Shown here: one piece after another, positions 55,080 through 63,481 of the stretch
Position numbering within the stretch: the first letter of the stretch is position 1
Layout of the letters: every line of letters begins with the position of its first letter
NCBI RefSeq assembly: GCF_009707365.1
Contig: NZ_CP046122.1
Span: 4,836,001-4,900,000 of the forward strand
DNA length: 64,000 bases
Origin: Microlunatus sp. Gsoil 973
GTDB taxonomy: Bacteria; Actinomycetota; Actinomycetes; Propionibacteriales; Propionibacteriaceae
Direction of reading: 5' to 3'
The notes under the pieces: generated by a model
Seen by the model: only the letters and a program-made list of their open reading frames with translations
The model's database searches: none
What the model was told of the DNA's origin: nothing
Translations under genes and position numbers: made by a program

Positions 55080-56249
55080 CCGGCCGGCGGGCGGGCGCAC
55101 GGCCGGTGCACTGAGCAACGACACGACACAGACGGCAGCGACCACCAGCAACGAGTGCCGGACCCCGACGTGGTTTCCGATGAACCCCAGCACGGGCGGC
55201 CCGATCAGGAACGCGCCATAGCCGATCGTCGACACGACCGAGACCCGGGCCGCGGCGTGTTGCCGATCATCGGCTCCGGCCGACATGCCGACCGGGAAAC
55301 CCAGCGCGGCACCGGCGCCCCAGAACACCGCGCCGATCGCGGCCAGGTACGGCTCAGGAGCGAAGACGAAGATCAACAGGCCGACGATCGCCGCGATGAG
55401 GCAGCCGCGCAGCACCGCGACCCGACCGAATCGGTCCAGCAGTGAACTGCCCGCGTACCGGAAGATCGTCATCGACGCCACGAAGACGGCGAACATGATC
55501 GCGCCGATCGACCCGCTGACCCGGAAGCTGTCGACGGTGGCCTTGGCCACCCAGTCGTTGGCCGACCCCTCGGTGAGAGCGGCCGCCAAGACGACCAACC
55601 CGATCAGCAGGGTGCGCGGCTCGGTCCAGGCACGCCAGCGCGAGGTCCGCGGCTGCTCCGGATCGGCGTGGGCCGGCAGGAAGAACCGGGTGGCGAACAC
55701 GATCAACACGGCACCGGCGGCGACGACCACCAGCAGATGCAGCCACAGGGGCACGTGGAGTCGGGACAGCAACCCACCCAGCAGCGCTCCGAGGAACGCT
55801 CCGCCGCTGAAGGCGGCATGGAACTTGGGCATGATCGTCTTGTCGCCGCGCCGCTCCACCTCCGCACCCTCGATGTTCTGCGAGACGTCCCAGACACCCA
55901 TTCCCATGCCGTAGCAGAAGAGGGCGACGCCGCAGGGGATCAGCCAGCCGAACAGCAGGCTCAGGGCCACCACCACCATGGCCGCACCCAGCATCGAACC
56001 GGCAAGCCGGATCGCGCCGGCGGTCCCGACGCGTTCGGCGATGCCACCGGCCAGCGGTAGGCCGAGCACCGAGCCGAGGCCGGCCATCAGCAGCAGCAGT
56101 CCGAGACCGCCGGGGGTGAGGTGGAAGACACCGGCCACCGCCGGCAGTCGCGCCGACCAGCTGGCGAACAGCAGGCCGTTGAATCCGAACACGGCAAAGG
56201 TTGCGACCCGTGCCCGGCGCACGGTGAGGGTCGCCGTCGTCACTGTCAC
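55077..56249 (-). CDS. MFS transporter (FucP/YbjJ-like)
   Basis: Major facilitator protein of 390 residues with twelve hydrophobic segments. FGFNGLLFASWSARLPAVAGVFHLT at the start and the conserved GMGMGVWDVSQNIEGAEVERR loop are typical of the YbjJ-like group; WDVSQNIEG is characteristic. Substrate unknown. The GTG at 56249 overlaps the accE stop (GTGA), so it is in the carboxylase operon, between accE and the usual downstream maf. Confidence 0.87.
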   Translation of the reverse strand: MTVTTATLTVRRARVATFAVFGFNGLLFASWSARLPAVAGVFHLTPGGLGLLLLMAGLGSVLGLPLAGGIAERVGTAGAIRLAGSMLGAAMVVVALSLLFGWLIPCGVALFCYGMGMGVWDVSQNIEGAEVERRGDKTIMPKFHAAFSGGAFLGALLGGLLSRLHVPLWLHLLVVVAAGAVLIVFATRFFLPAHADPEQPRTSRWRAWTEPRTLLIGLVVLAAALTEGSANDWVAKATVDSFRVSGSIGAIMFAVFVASMTIFRYAGSSLLDRFGRVAVLRGCLIAAIVGLLIFVFAPEPYLAAIGAVFWGAGAALGFPVGMSAGADDRQHAAARVSVVSTIGYGAFLIGPPVLGFIGNHVGVRHSLLVVAAVCVVSLLSAPAVRPPAGR

Positions 56250-56443
56250 CAACCCCGGACCGCCGCCTGCCACTTACCCGGACCGGGCTGGATCGGTGCC
56301 TTGACCGTTCGCCAGTACGCCGCCCAGCCGGAGGGTGGCCGGTCCGGCTCGGTGGTGCGCCCGGCGGCCCGGACCGCAAGGAGCGCGAGGACGGCCGCGA
56401 CCTCCTCGTCGGTGGGGTCCGCGGAATTCTCAGCGACGTTCAC
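56246..56443 (-). CDS. accE: Acyl-CoA carboxylase epsilon subunit
   Basis: Small 65-residue protein found with actinobacterial propionyl- or acetyl-CoA carboxylases. It has the acidic helical N-terminus ([18 protein letters not shown]) and the basic, Trp-containing tail GWAAYWRTV followed by [10 protein letters not shown] that defines AccE/PccE. It strengthens contact between alpha and beta subunits. GTG 56443 overlaps the carboxyltransferase stop (GTGA). Confidence 0.85.
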   Translation of the reverse strand: MNVAENSADPTDEEVAAVLALLAVRAAGRTTEPDRPPSGWAAYWRTVKAPIQPGPGKWQAAVRGW

Positions 56444-58008
56444 AGAGGAATGTTCCCATGTTTCTTCGGCGGCAGCTGCTCCCGCTTGGTGCGCAGCAGC
56501 CGCAGCGACCGGATGATCTCGGCCCGGGTCTCGTGTGGAGCGATGACCGCGTCAACGTAGCCGCGTTCGGCCGCCAGGTACGGGTTGGCGAGCTCCTCGT
56601 CGTACTCGGTCATCAGCTCCGCACGCCGGCTGTCGGGATCCTCGGCCTCGGCCAGCTCCCGGCGGTAGAGGATGTTGACCGCGCCCTGGGAGCCCATCAC
56701 GGCGATCTGGGCGGTCGGCCAGGCGAGGTTGATGTCGGCTCCCAGATGCTTGGAGCCCATCACGTCGTAGGCGCCGCCGTACGCCTTCCTGGTGATCACG
56801 GTGACCAGTGGCACCGTCGCCTCGGCATAGGCGAAGAGCAGCTTCGCGCCCCGGCGAATGATCCCGTTCCACTCCTGATCGGTGCCGGGCAGGAAGCCTG
56901 GTACGTCGACGAAGGTGATCACCGGGACGTTGAACGCGTCACAGGTCCGGACGAAGCGGGCGGCCTTCTCCGACGCATTGATGTCAAGACAGCCGGCCAG
57001 CACCGACGGCTGGTTCGCGACGATGCCCACCGGCCGTCCCTCGACCCGTCCGAAGCCGGTGATGATGTTCTGGCCGAACAGCGGCTGGGTCTCCAGGAAG
57101 TCCTCGTCATCGAGCACGCGGGTGATCACGTCGTGCATGTCGTAGGGCTGGTTCGGCGAGTCCGGGATCAGCTCATCGAGTTGGCGATCGTCGTCAGTCA
57201 CCCCGAGTTCGATCTCGACCGGCAGCGCCGGCGGTTCCTCGAGATTGTTCTGTGGCAGGAAACCGAGCAGCTCCCTGACGTAGCCGATCGCATCCTCCTC
57301 GTCCGTGCCGAGGTAGTGCGCGTTGCCCGACGTGGTGTTGTGGGTCCGGCCGCCGCCGAGATCCTCCATCGTCACGTCCTCGCCGGTGACGGTCTTGATC
57401 ACATCGGGCCCGGTGATGAACATCTGCGAGGTCTGATCGACCATGATCGTGAAGTCGGTGATCGCCGGCGAATAGACCGCACCGCCGGCACACGGACCCA
57501 TGATCAACGAGATCTGCGGGATGACCCCGGAGGCGTGGGTGTTCCGCCGGAAGATCTCGCCGTAGAGGCCGAGCGAGACCACCCCCTCCTGGATCCGGGC
57601 GCCACCGGAGTCGTTGATGCCGATCAGCGGGCAGCCGGTCTTCAGGGCGAAGTCCATCACCTTGACGATCTTCTCGCCGAACACCTGGCCCAGTGAGCCG
57701 CCGAACACGGTGAAGTCCTGGGAGAAGACGCAGACCGGCCGACCGTCGATGGTGCCGAAGCCGGTGATCACGCCGTCGCCGTACGGCCGCCGCTTCTCCA
57801 TGCCGAACGCGGTCGACCGGTGCCGGGCGAACTCGTCGATCTCGGTGAACGAACCCTCGTCCAACAACAGCGCGATCCGTTCCCGGGCGGTCTTCTTGCC
57901 GCGCGCATGCTGCTTCTGGATCGCCTCGGCGGAACCGGCATGACCGGCCTCACCGAGCCGTCGCTCCAGGTCGGCGATCTTGCCGGCGGTGGTATGGAGG
58001 TCAGACAT
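56440..58008 (-). CDS. accD: Propionyl/acetyl-CoA carboxylase beta subunit
   Basis: Carboxyltransferase of 522 residues, close to AccD5/PccB in length and features. The N-domain has [16 protein letters not shown] and [14 protein letters not shown] with an oxyanion Gly pair; the C-domain has [19 protein letters not shown] and [20 protein letters not shown]. The Asp/Ile region that sets substrate choice lies near residue 420 and cannot be judged by eye. It ends KKHGNIPL, the usual C-terminus. It has an epsilon subunit gene behind it and biotin ligase divergent in front. A TAGGGT box lies six bases before the ATG. Confidence 0.95.
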   Translation of the reverse strand: MSDLHTTAGKIADLERRLGEAGHAGSAEAIQKQHARGKKTARERIALLLDEGSFTEIDEFARHRSTAFGMEKRRPYGDGVITGFGTIDGRPVCVFSQDFTVFGGSLGQVFGEKIVKVMDFALKTGCPLIGINDSGGARIQEGVVSLGLYGEIFRRNTHASGVIPQISLIMGPCAGGAVYSPAITDFTIMVDQTSQMFITGPDVIKTVTGEDVTMEDLGGGRTHNTTSGNAHYLGTDEEDAIGYVRELLGFLPQNNLEEPPALPVEIELGVTDDDRQLDELIPDSPNQPYDMHDVITRVLDDEDFLETQPLFGQNIITGFGRVEGRPVGIVANQPSVLAGCLDINASEKAARFVRTCDAFNVPVITFVDVPGFLPGTDQEWNGIIRRGAKLLFAYAEATVPLVTVITRKAYGGAYDVMGSKHLGADINLAWPTAQIAVMGSQGAVNILYRRELAEAEDPDSRRAELMTEYDEELANPYLAAERGYVDAVIAPHETRAEIIRSLRLLRTKREQLPPKKHGNIPL

Positions 58009-58013
58009 GGCTC

Positions 58014-58031
58014 GACCCTAACGGTAGGGTC
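58014..58031. promoter_or_regulatory. Back-to-back accD/birA promoter palindrome
   Basis: GACCCTA and TAGGGTC form perfect seven-base arms around ACGG. The left arm is the minus-strand -10 (TAGGGT, six bases before accD) and the right arm the plus-strand -10 (TAGGGT, ten bases before birA). The two promoters therefore share one symmetric element and probably compete or are bound by one regulator. Confidence 0.6.
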
Positions 58032-58040
58032 GGCGGCGAA

Positions 58041-58844
58041 ATGTATGACACGGATCCGGTAGATGCCGAGCGGCTGCGCGAGCTCGTCGTCGAGGACGGC
58101 AGGCGGCTGTGGCAACAGATCGAGGTGGTGTCGCAGACCGGTTCGACGAATGCCGATCTGGCACGGGCCGCTGCGGCGGGGTCCGCCGGGCACGGCTCGG
58201 TGCTGCTCACCACGTACCAGTCCAGCGGGCGCGGACGCCTGGATCGCACCTGGTCCGCCCCGCCCGGTGCCAGCCTGGCGATGTCGCTGTTGTTGGTCCC
58301 CGGTGACGTCGCATGGCAGCGGTGGACCTGGCTGCCGCTGATCTGCGGGATGGCCGCCTCCGAAGGCATCCGGCGGGCGACCGGGGTGGCGACAACGCTC
58401 AAGTGGCCCAACGACGTGATGGTCGGGGACCGCAAGCTGTCCGGCATTCTGGCCGAGCAGGTGAGCACGCCGTCGGGACCCGGTTGCGTGATCGGCATCG
58501 GCATCAACACCGACCTGACCGAGGACCAGCTGCCGGTGCCCTGGGCGACCTCGTTGTTGTTGGCCGGGGCGAGCACCCGGAACAAGACGACGGTCGCGGC
58601 GACGGTGCTGCGCGCCTTCGGCCTGTTGTACGAGAACTGGCAGCAGGATTTCGACGCCGAGGCGCTGAGTCGTGCCTACATCACCCGGTGCGCGACAATC
58701 GGCCGACAGGTGCGCGTCGTACTGTCCGGCGAGGACTCGGTGACCGGCAGGGCGGAGGCCATCGACAACGACGGCCGGCTGGTGGTCCGGACGGCGAACG
58801 GCCGGCAGGTCTTCGGCGCCGGTGACGTCATCCACTTGCGCTGA
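58041..58844 (+). CDS. birA: Biotin-[acetyl-CoA-carboxylase] ligase
   Basis: Class I biotin protein ligase of 267 residues without the N-terminal DNA-binding domain of E. coli BirA. Biotinyl-AMP loop GRGRLDRTW, LKWPNDVMV with the catalytic Lys, and IGIGINTDL are present, plus the C-terminal SH3-like cap. It attaches biotin to the carboxylase alpha chain (such as that at 36-37.8 kb). It is divergent from accD across a 32-base gap. Confidence 0.95.
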   Translation: MYDTDPVDAERLRELVVEDGRRLWQQIEVVSQTGSTNADLARAAAAGSAGHGSVLLTTYQSSGRGRLDRTWSAPPGASLAMSLLLVPGDVAWQRWTWLPLICGMAASEGIRRATGVATTLKWPNDVMVGDRKLSGILAEQVSTPSGPGCVIGIGINTDLTEDQLPVPWATSLLLAGASTRNKTTVAATVLRAFGLLYENWQQDFDAEALSRAYITRCATIGRQVRVVLSGEDSVTGRAEAIDNDGRLVVRTANGRQVFGAGDVIHLR

Positions 58845-58852
58845 TCTCTGGG

Positions 58853-58858
58853 TACCGT
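58853..58858 (+). promoter_or_regulatory. Candidate -10 box for the PH-domain gene
   Basis: TACCGT, seven bases before ATG 58866 and with no ribosome site between. Confidence 0.4.
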
Positions 58859-58865
58859 GGCTGGC

Positions 58866-59369
58866 ATGGGTCTGCCACGGAAGCTGCTCGGCGAGGGTGA
58901 ACACGTCGAGGTTCACGTCCGTACCCATGCCAAGAGGCTGATCGGCCCGGCCGTCCTGCTGATCCTGTTGGCGGCCGCCGTCGGCTTCGGCTGCGCACTG
59001 GTGCCACCCGACGGGACGCCGATCGGACAGTACGTCGTGATCATCGTCGGACTGGTGCTGTTCTGCTGGTGGTGCCTGGTGCCGTTCCTGCGTTGGCGGA
59101 CCACGACCTATTCGATCACCAACCGGCGGCTGATCACGCGCACCGGCATCCTGAACAAGACCGGCAAGGACCTGCCGCTGATCAGGATCAACGATGTCAG
59201 CTATGACCGGAGCCTGCTGGATCGGATGCTGGGCTGCGGCACCCTCAACATCCAGACCGCCGGGGAGAACAGCACGATCAGCCTGGACGACGTGCCTGAC
59301 GTGGAACGGATACACGTGATCATGAGCGAGCTGTTGTTCGGCGAGGTGCACGGTGACCGTCGCGATTGA
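58866..59369 (+). CDS. PH-domain (YdbS/DUF304-like) membrane protein
   Basis: A 167-residue protein with two transmembrane helices (about residues 25-45 and 55-78) followed by a bacterial PH domain (TYSITNRRLITRTGILNKTGKDLPLIRI is the conserved start, given in part). The birA/PH-domain order is common in actinobacteria. Function unknown. ATG 58866 is preferred over GTG 58857, which falls inside the -10-like TACCGT. Confidence 0.85.
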   Translation: MGLPRKLLGEGEHVEVHVRTHAKRLIGPAVLLILLAAAVGFGCALVPPDGTPIGQYVVIIVGLVLFCWWCLVPFLRWRTTTYSITNRRLITRTGILNKTGKDLPLIRINDVSYDRSLLDRMLGCGTLNIQTAGENSTISLDDVPDVERIHVIMSELLFGEVHGDRRD

Positions 59370-60129
59370 GCGGCCCGGTGAGCATGTCGCCGAGATCGTC
59401 ATGGACCGCCCGGACGCACTGAACGCGGTCGACACAGCCCAAGCGACGGCGATCGCCGGTGCCTGCGCAGAAGTCACCGACGACCGCGACGTCCGGGTGG
59501 TCATCCTGTCCAGCGCCGTGCCGAAGGCGTTCTGTGTCGGGGCGGATCTGAAGGAACGCCAGGCACTGTCCGACGATGATCTCGCCCGGCAGCGCCCACT
59601 GGCCAGGCGCGCGTACAACTGCGTTCTCGACCTGCCGATGCCGACGATCGCGGCCGTCGACGGTTACGCATTGGGGGGCGGCTGCGAACTGGCGCTGTCC
59701 TGCGATCTGATCATCGCCTCCGACACCGCCGTCTTCGCGCTTCCCGAAGTCGGGGTCGGCGTCATCCCCGGTGGGGGAGGCACCCAACTGCTGTCCCGGC
59801 GGATCGGCCTGAACCGCGCCGCGGATCTGATCTTCACCACCCGACGGGTCGGCGCGGACGAGGCGTACGCCATCGGGCTGGCCGATCGCCGGGTAGCGGC
59901 GGGCGACGCTGTCCATGCGGCCCGTGATCTTGCTGCGCTGATCGCGGCCAAGTCTCCGGTTGCGCTGCGCAATGCCAAGCAGGCGCTGCGCACCGGATTC
60001 GATCTGCCGATCGGCGAAGGACTCGAGGTCGAGGACCGGGCCTGGCGGAACACGGCCTTCTCCGCCGACCGGGCGGAAGGGGTTACCGCGTTCGTCGAGA
60101 AGCGTGAACCCCGATTTCGCACCCGGTAG
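59353..60129 (+). CDS. Enoyl-CoA hydratase/isomerase
   Basis: Crotonase-superfamily enzyme of 258 residues. The oxyanion-hole segments AFCVGADLKERQ and GYALGGGCELALSCDL are clear, with the catalytic Glu pair in CELAL and in FALPEVGVGVIPGGGGTQLL. It would hydrate short-chain enoyl-CoA such as crotonyl-CoA, the product of glutaryl-CoA dehydrogenase in this window, though the gene is not linked to that operon. The GTG at 59353 overlaps the PH-domain gene by 17 bases. Confidence 0.92.
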   Translation: MTVAIERPGEHVAEIVMDRPDALNAVDTAQATAIAGACAEVTDDRDVRVVILSSAVPKAFCVGADLKERQALSDDDLARQRPLARRAYNCVLDLPMPTIAAVDGYALGGGCELALSCDLIIASDTAVFALPEVGVGVIPGGGGTQLLSRRIGLNRAADLIFTTRRVGADEAYAIGLADRRVAAGDAVHAARDLAALIAAKSPVALRNAKQALRTGFDLPIGEGLEVEDRAWRNTAFSADRAEGVTAFVEKREPRFRTR

Positions 60130-60147
60130 GCACGGCGGACCCTGAAG

Positions 60148-60993
60148 TCAGGCCCTGATCGCCTTGTCGAGGCGAGCGGCGACATCGGACAGCACGTCGT
60201 CGAGCGGTTCCTCGGCCAGTGACTTCATGAAGGGTTCGACCTTGACCGGGCCGCTGTACCGGGCGGCCCGTACGGCGTCCATGAACCCGTCCAGATCGAT
60301 CACTCCGGTGGAGCCCGGGAGCCGGCGGTCGAGATCCTGCTGCTCGTCGCGCTGCCGATCGTCGCGGGCGTCGTTGATGTCGACCGAGACGATGTCGGCG
60401 TCGCTCAGCCCGACCAGATCGATCGCCGTCTCACCTGCGGTGTACCAGTGGTAGGTGTCGAGGATCAGGCCGATGTTGGGCTTGCCGACCTCGGCGATCA
60501 GCTCCAGCGCTTCGCCGATCGAGTGGATGAACGGAAAGCGTTCGGTGGACCAGAAGGTCTTCGGGCCGATGTATTCCAGGCCGAGCCGAAGCCCGGCGTC
60601 GGCCAGCAGATCGGCGACCAACTGCAGCCGGCTGACGTGCAGCACCCAGTTGCGCCGGTAGGAAAGGTCATCGTGCATCGGCCGGACCCAGGTGCCGACC
60701 GAGGTGACTCCGGCGGCGGCCAGCAGGCCGAGGGTCTCCGGCAGGGTCGCAAGGGCGGCGCGGAATTCCTCTGCAGGGGCGGTCAGCGGCACCGGCAGGC
60801 CGGCGATGCCCCAGCGCAGCCCGCGTTCGGCGACCGAGGCCGCGTGTTCGGCGATCGCCGCATCGCTGCCGAGGCCGCGGAAGTAGCCGAGATCGGGGTC
60901 GACGCCGCCGAATCCGTGCTTGACGGCGAGGTCGATCGCCTGGGTGTGGTCGAGGGACAGTCCGAGAGCTCCAGCGCTCAGGTTCGAGAACAT
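60148..60993 (-). CDS. Sugar phosphate isomerase/epimerase (TIM barrel)
   Basis: AP-endonuclease-2-type TIM-barrel protein of 281 residues, as in inositol or sugar epimerases. Metal ligands are suggested by LGLEYIGPKTF, NIGLILDTYHWYTAG and SVDINDARDD, and the end by GPVKVEPFM. ATG 60993 is preceded by TAGGGT at seven bases; ATG 60999 would overlap the transporter stop instead. It is likely co-transcribed with the upstream MFS gene, so may act on the imported sugar or polyol. Confidence 0.88.
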   Translation of the reverse strand: MFSNLSAGALGLSLDHTQAIDLAVKHGFGGVDPDLGYFRGLGSDAAIAEHAASVAERGLRWGIAGLPVPLTAPAEEFRAALATLPETLGLLAAAGVTSVGTWVRPMHDDLSYRRNWVLHVSRLQLVADLLADAGLRLGLEYIGPKTFWSTERFPFIHSIGEALELIAEVGKPNIGLILDTYHWYTAGETAIDLVGLSDADIVSVDINDARDDRQRDEQQDLDRRLPGSTGVIDLDGFMDAVRAARYSGPVKVEPFMKSLAEEPLDDVLSDVAARLDKAIRA

Positions 60994-60998
60994 GATCA

Positions 60999-62207
60999 TC
61001 ACCCTAATGCCGGGGTACGGGGCCGGCTGATCCGCACCACCACGGCGTGCAGGCAGACGGACGCCGCCAGCACGGCAGCGGCAACGATCAGCAGCCGCGA
61101 CGGCTGGTTCCCGGCGGCCAGGGTGACGCCGCCCAGCGCGCCGCCCAATGCCGACCCCAGCGAGATGGCGCTGCCGTTCAACGCCATCACGATGGCCGCG
61201 GAGTCCGGCGCCATCGAGGCGAGCCTGGCCTGCTGCGGTACGGCCGCACCGCCGTTGCCGATCCCGGCGAGGAAGAACCACAGCAGGCCGAACACCACCA
61301 GCGTGCTCGCCGTCGCCGTACCGATGCTCACCGCACCGACCACGGCGTTGACCAGCAACCCGATCAGCCAGATGGTCAACACCCGCACCGGGGTGAAGCG
61401 GTCGGCGAGCCGGCCGGTGACGGCGTTGCCGAGCATGCTCGCCAGCCCGTAGCCGAACATGATCACGATGATCATCCAGCCGTGCGCCCAGTGCAGGATC
61501 AGCACGGCATAGGTGAAGCAGGTGTAGCTGGCGCACAGGATGCCGGTGGACACCAGCAGCCCGGCCAACAGCCGCGGTTGCCGCAGCGGACGCAGCCGGT
61601 CCCGTAGGGTGCCCGGCGGTAGCTGCAGGTGCGGCAACCTGATCATGATGCCGACCAGCGCCACGGTGCCCACGACGGCCACCATCAGCAGCGGGAACCG
61701 CCAGTTCGACTGTCCCAGGAGCAGGCCGACCGGGACACCCAGCGCGGTGGCCGTCATCCAGCCGCCCAGCACGAAGGACAGTGCCTTGCCGCGGTGCTCC
61801 ACCGGCGCCAGGTGGATGACGTAGCCGGTGATCGAGGCGTTCATCACGCAGGCGCCGAGGGCGGCCAGCACCCGTGCGCCGAGGGCGACCGAATAGACCG
61901 GGGCCAGCGCGACCAACAGGTTGCCCAGCACGAAGACCGCCAGCGACCCGACGATCGTCCGCCGCCGCTCCCAGCCGCTGGTCACCGCGCCCAGCACCGG
62001 GGCCGCCAGCGCCGAGGTCAGTGCGAAGACCGAGACGAGCTGCCCGGCTGCGGCGTTGGTGACCTCGAGATCGGCCGAGATCTTCGGCAGCAGGCCGGCC
62101 AACACATAGCCGTCGATGCCGTTGGAGAATGTGGCCACCGCAAGCCAGATCAGGGCGCGATAAGGGAGCACAGTCCCGACCGGCGCGGCCACCTGTGACG
62201 TGTTCAT
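60999..62207 (-). CDS. MFS transporter (sugar efflux/uptake type)
   Basis: Major facilitator protein of 402 residues with twelve hydrophobic segments, DHA1/AraJ-like. ATFSNGIDGYVLAGLLPKIS and SGWERRRTIVGSLAVFVLGN mark helix 1 and the first loop; LAPVEHRGKALSFVLGGWM follows helix 5. ATG 62207 is chosen (a GTG directly before it is possible). The stop overlaps the isomerase start region. Substrate unknown. Confidence 0.87.
   Translation of the reverse strand: MNTSQVAAPVGTVLPYRALIWLAVATFSNGIDGYVLAGLLPKISADLEVTNAAAGQLVSVFALTSALAAPVLGAVTSGWERRRTIVGSLAVFVLGNLLVALAPVYSVALGARVLAALGACVMNASITGYVIHLAPVEHRGKALSFVLGGWMTATALGVPVGLLLGQSNWRFPLLMVAVVGTVALVGIMIRLPHLQLPPGTLRDRLRPLRQPRLLAGLLVSTGILCASYTCFTYAVLILHWAHGWMIIVIMFGYGLASMLGNAVTGRLADRFTPVRVLTIWLIGLLVNAVVGAVSIGTATASTLVVFGLLWFFLAGIGNGGAAVPQQARLASMAPDSAAIVMALNGSAISLGSALGGALGGVTLAAGNQPSRLLIVAAAVLAASVCLHAVVVRISRPRTPALG
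61001..61006 (-). promoter_or_regulatory. Candidate -10 box for the sugar isomerase gene
   Basis: Minus-strand TAGGGT, seven bases before ATG 60993, inside the last codons of the MFS gene. Confidence 0.4.
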
Positions 62208-62238
62208 CACCTGACAGCTTCTCAGCAGGGCGACCGTC

Positions 62239-62244
62239 TACCCT
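62239..62244 (+). promoter_or_regulatory. Candidate -10 box for the GtrA gene
   Basis: TACCCT, six bases before the GTG at 62251; no ribosome site. Confidence 0.45.
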
Positions 62245-62250
62245 TGTCGG

Positions 62251-62679
62251 GTGCCGGAAGAGCATCACCACCATCGACTCAGCGTGCAGATGGTCAGGTT
62301 CATCCTGACCGGTTCGCTCTCGGCGGTGGTCGACTTCGGCATCCTCGTTGTGCTGATGCACTTCGGTCTGCAGCACAACATCGCCAAGGCGATCTCCTTC
62401 GTCTGCGGCACCACGACGGCGTACGCGATCAACCGGCGCTGGACCTTCCGCGCCGGGCCGTCGACCCGCCGGTTCGTCGGCGTTCTGCTGTTGTACGGCA
62501 GCACCTTCTTCGTCCAGGTCGGCCTGTTCGCCCTGCTGTTCCCCCTGCTGCAGAGCTGGGGCCCGCCCCTGCTGGCGGTCCAGGTGACCGCGTTCGTGAT
62601 CGCCCAGGGAGTCGCCACAGCCGTCAACTTCATCGTTCAGCGGGCCGTGATCTTCCGGCGTATCCGACAGCTGCAGTGA
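62251..62679 (+). CDS. GtrA-family membrane protein
   Basis: Four-helix membrane protein of 142 residues. RFILTGSLSAVVDFGILVVL and NFIVQRAVIFR are typical of the GtrA family, whose members help move lipid-linked sugars or take part in cell-surface polysaccharide synthesis. AYAINRRWTFR between helices 2 and 3 is the conserved loop. The start of the protein has a His-rich stretch (EEHHHHR). It stands alone between the MFS and SDR genes. Confidence 0.88.
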   Translation: MPEEHHHHRLSVQMVRFILTGSLSAVVDFGILVVLMHFGLQHNIAKAISFVCGTTTAYAINRRWTFRAGPSTRRFVGVLLLYGSTFFVQVGLFALLFPLLQSWGPPLLAVQVTAFVIAQGVATAVNFIVQRAVIFRRIRQLQ

Positions 62680-62690
62680 CCCGTGATGAT

Positions 62691-63458
62691 CTAGAGCGGC
62701 GTCACGTAGGCAGCGGAGATGCCGCCGTCGACCAGGAAGGTGCTGGCGGTGATGAAGCTGGACTCGTCGGAGGCCAGGAAGAGGACGGCGTTGGCGATCT
62801 CCTCCGGTTCTGCGAACCTGCCCATCGGTACGTGCACCAGCCGCCGGGCGGCCCGCTCGGGATCGGAGGCGAAGAGCTCCCGGAGCAGGGGCGTGTTCAC
62901 CGGGCCGGGACACAGCGCATTGACCCGGATACCGGACCGGGCGAACTGCACCCCGAGCTCACGGGTCATGGACAGCACACCGCCCTTGGACGCGGAATAG
63001 GAGATCTGCGAAGTCGCCGCGCCCATCACGGCAACGAACGATGCGGTATTGATGATCGAGCCGCGCTGCTGCTCGCTCATGATCGCCAGCGCCGCCTTGG
63101 AACACAGGTAGACGCTGGTCAGGTTGACCTGCTGGACCCTGTGCCAGGCGTCCAGGTCGGTGTCCAGGATCGAATCGTCCTCGGGCGGTGAGATTCCGGC
63201 GTTGTTGAACGCGATGTCCAGCGATCCGTAGCCGTCGACCGCGGCCGCGAACAGGGCCTCGACCTGATCGGGGTCGGTGACATCGGTGCGCTGGTAGCGG
63301 CCGGCTACCTCCGCGGCGACGTCCGGTCCCCGTTGGTCATCGATGTCGCCGATCACGATCCTGGCGCCCTCCGCCGCCAGTCGGCGGACGGCCGCCAAAC
63401 CGATGCCGGAGCAGCCGCCGGTGATCACCGCGACCTTGTCCTGCACCCGTCCTGTCAT
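62691..63458 (-). CDS. SDR family oxidoreductase
   Basis: Classical short-chain dehydrogenase of 255 residues. Cofactor motif TGGCSGIG, NNAG in FNNAGISPP, catalytic Ser-Tyr-Lys with YSASKGG, and VNALCPGPVNTPLL are all present; an Asp at the end of strand 2 (GDIDDQ) suggests NAD. The ATG at 63458 has GAGGAAACC upstream. It follows an aldehyde dehydrogenase gene on the same strand (23-base gap). In other actinobacteria such pairs occur beside glutamine synthetase-like genes for amine breakdown, but what lies beyond the window is unknown. Confidence 0.9.
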   Translation of the reverse strand: MTGRVQDKVAVITGGCSGIGLAAVRRLAAEGARIVIGDIDDQRGPDVAAEVAGRYQRTDVTDPDQVEALFAAAVDGYGSLDIAFNNAGISPPEDDSILDTDLDAWHRVQQVNLTSVYLCSKAALAIMSEQQRGSIINTASFVAVMGAATSQISYSASKGGVLSMTRELGVQFARSGIRVNALCPGPVNTPLLRELFASDPERAARRLVHVPMGRFAEPEEIANAVLFLASDESSFITASTFLVDGGISAAYVTPL

Positions 63459-63481
63459 GGTTTCCTCTCAACTGCGTCGTC

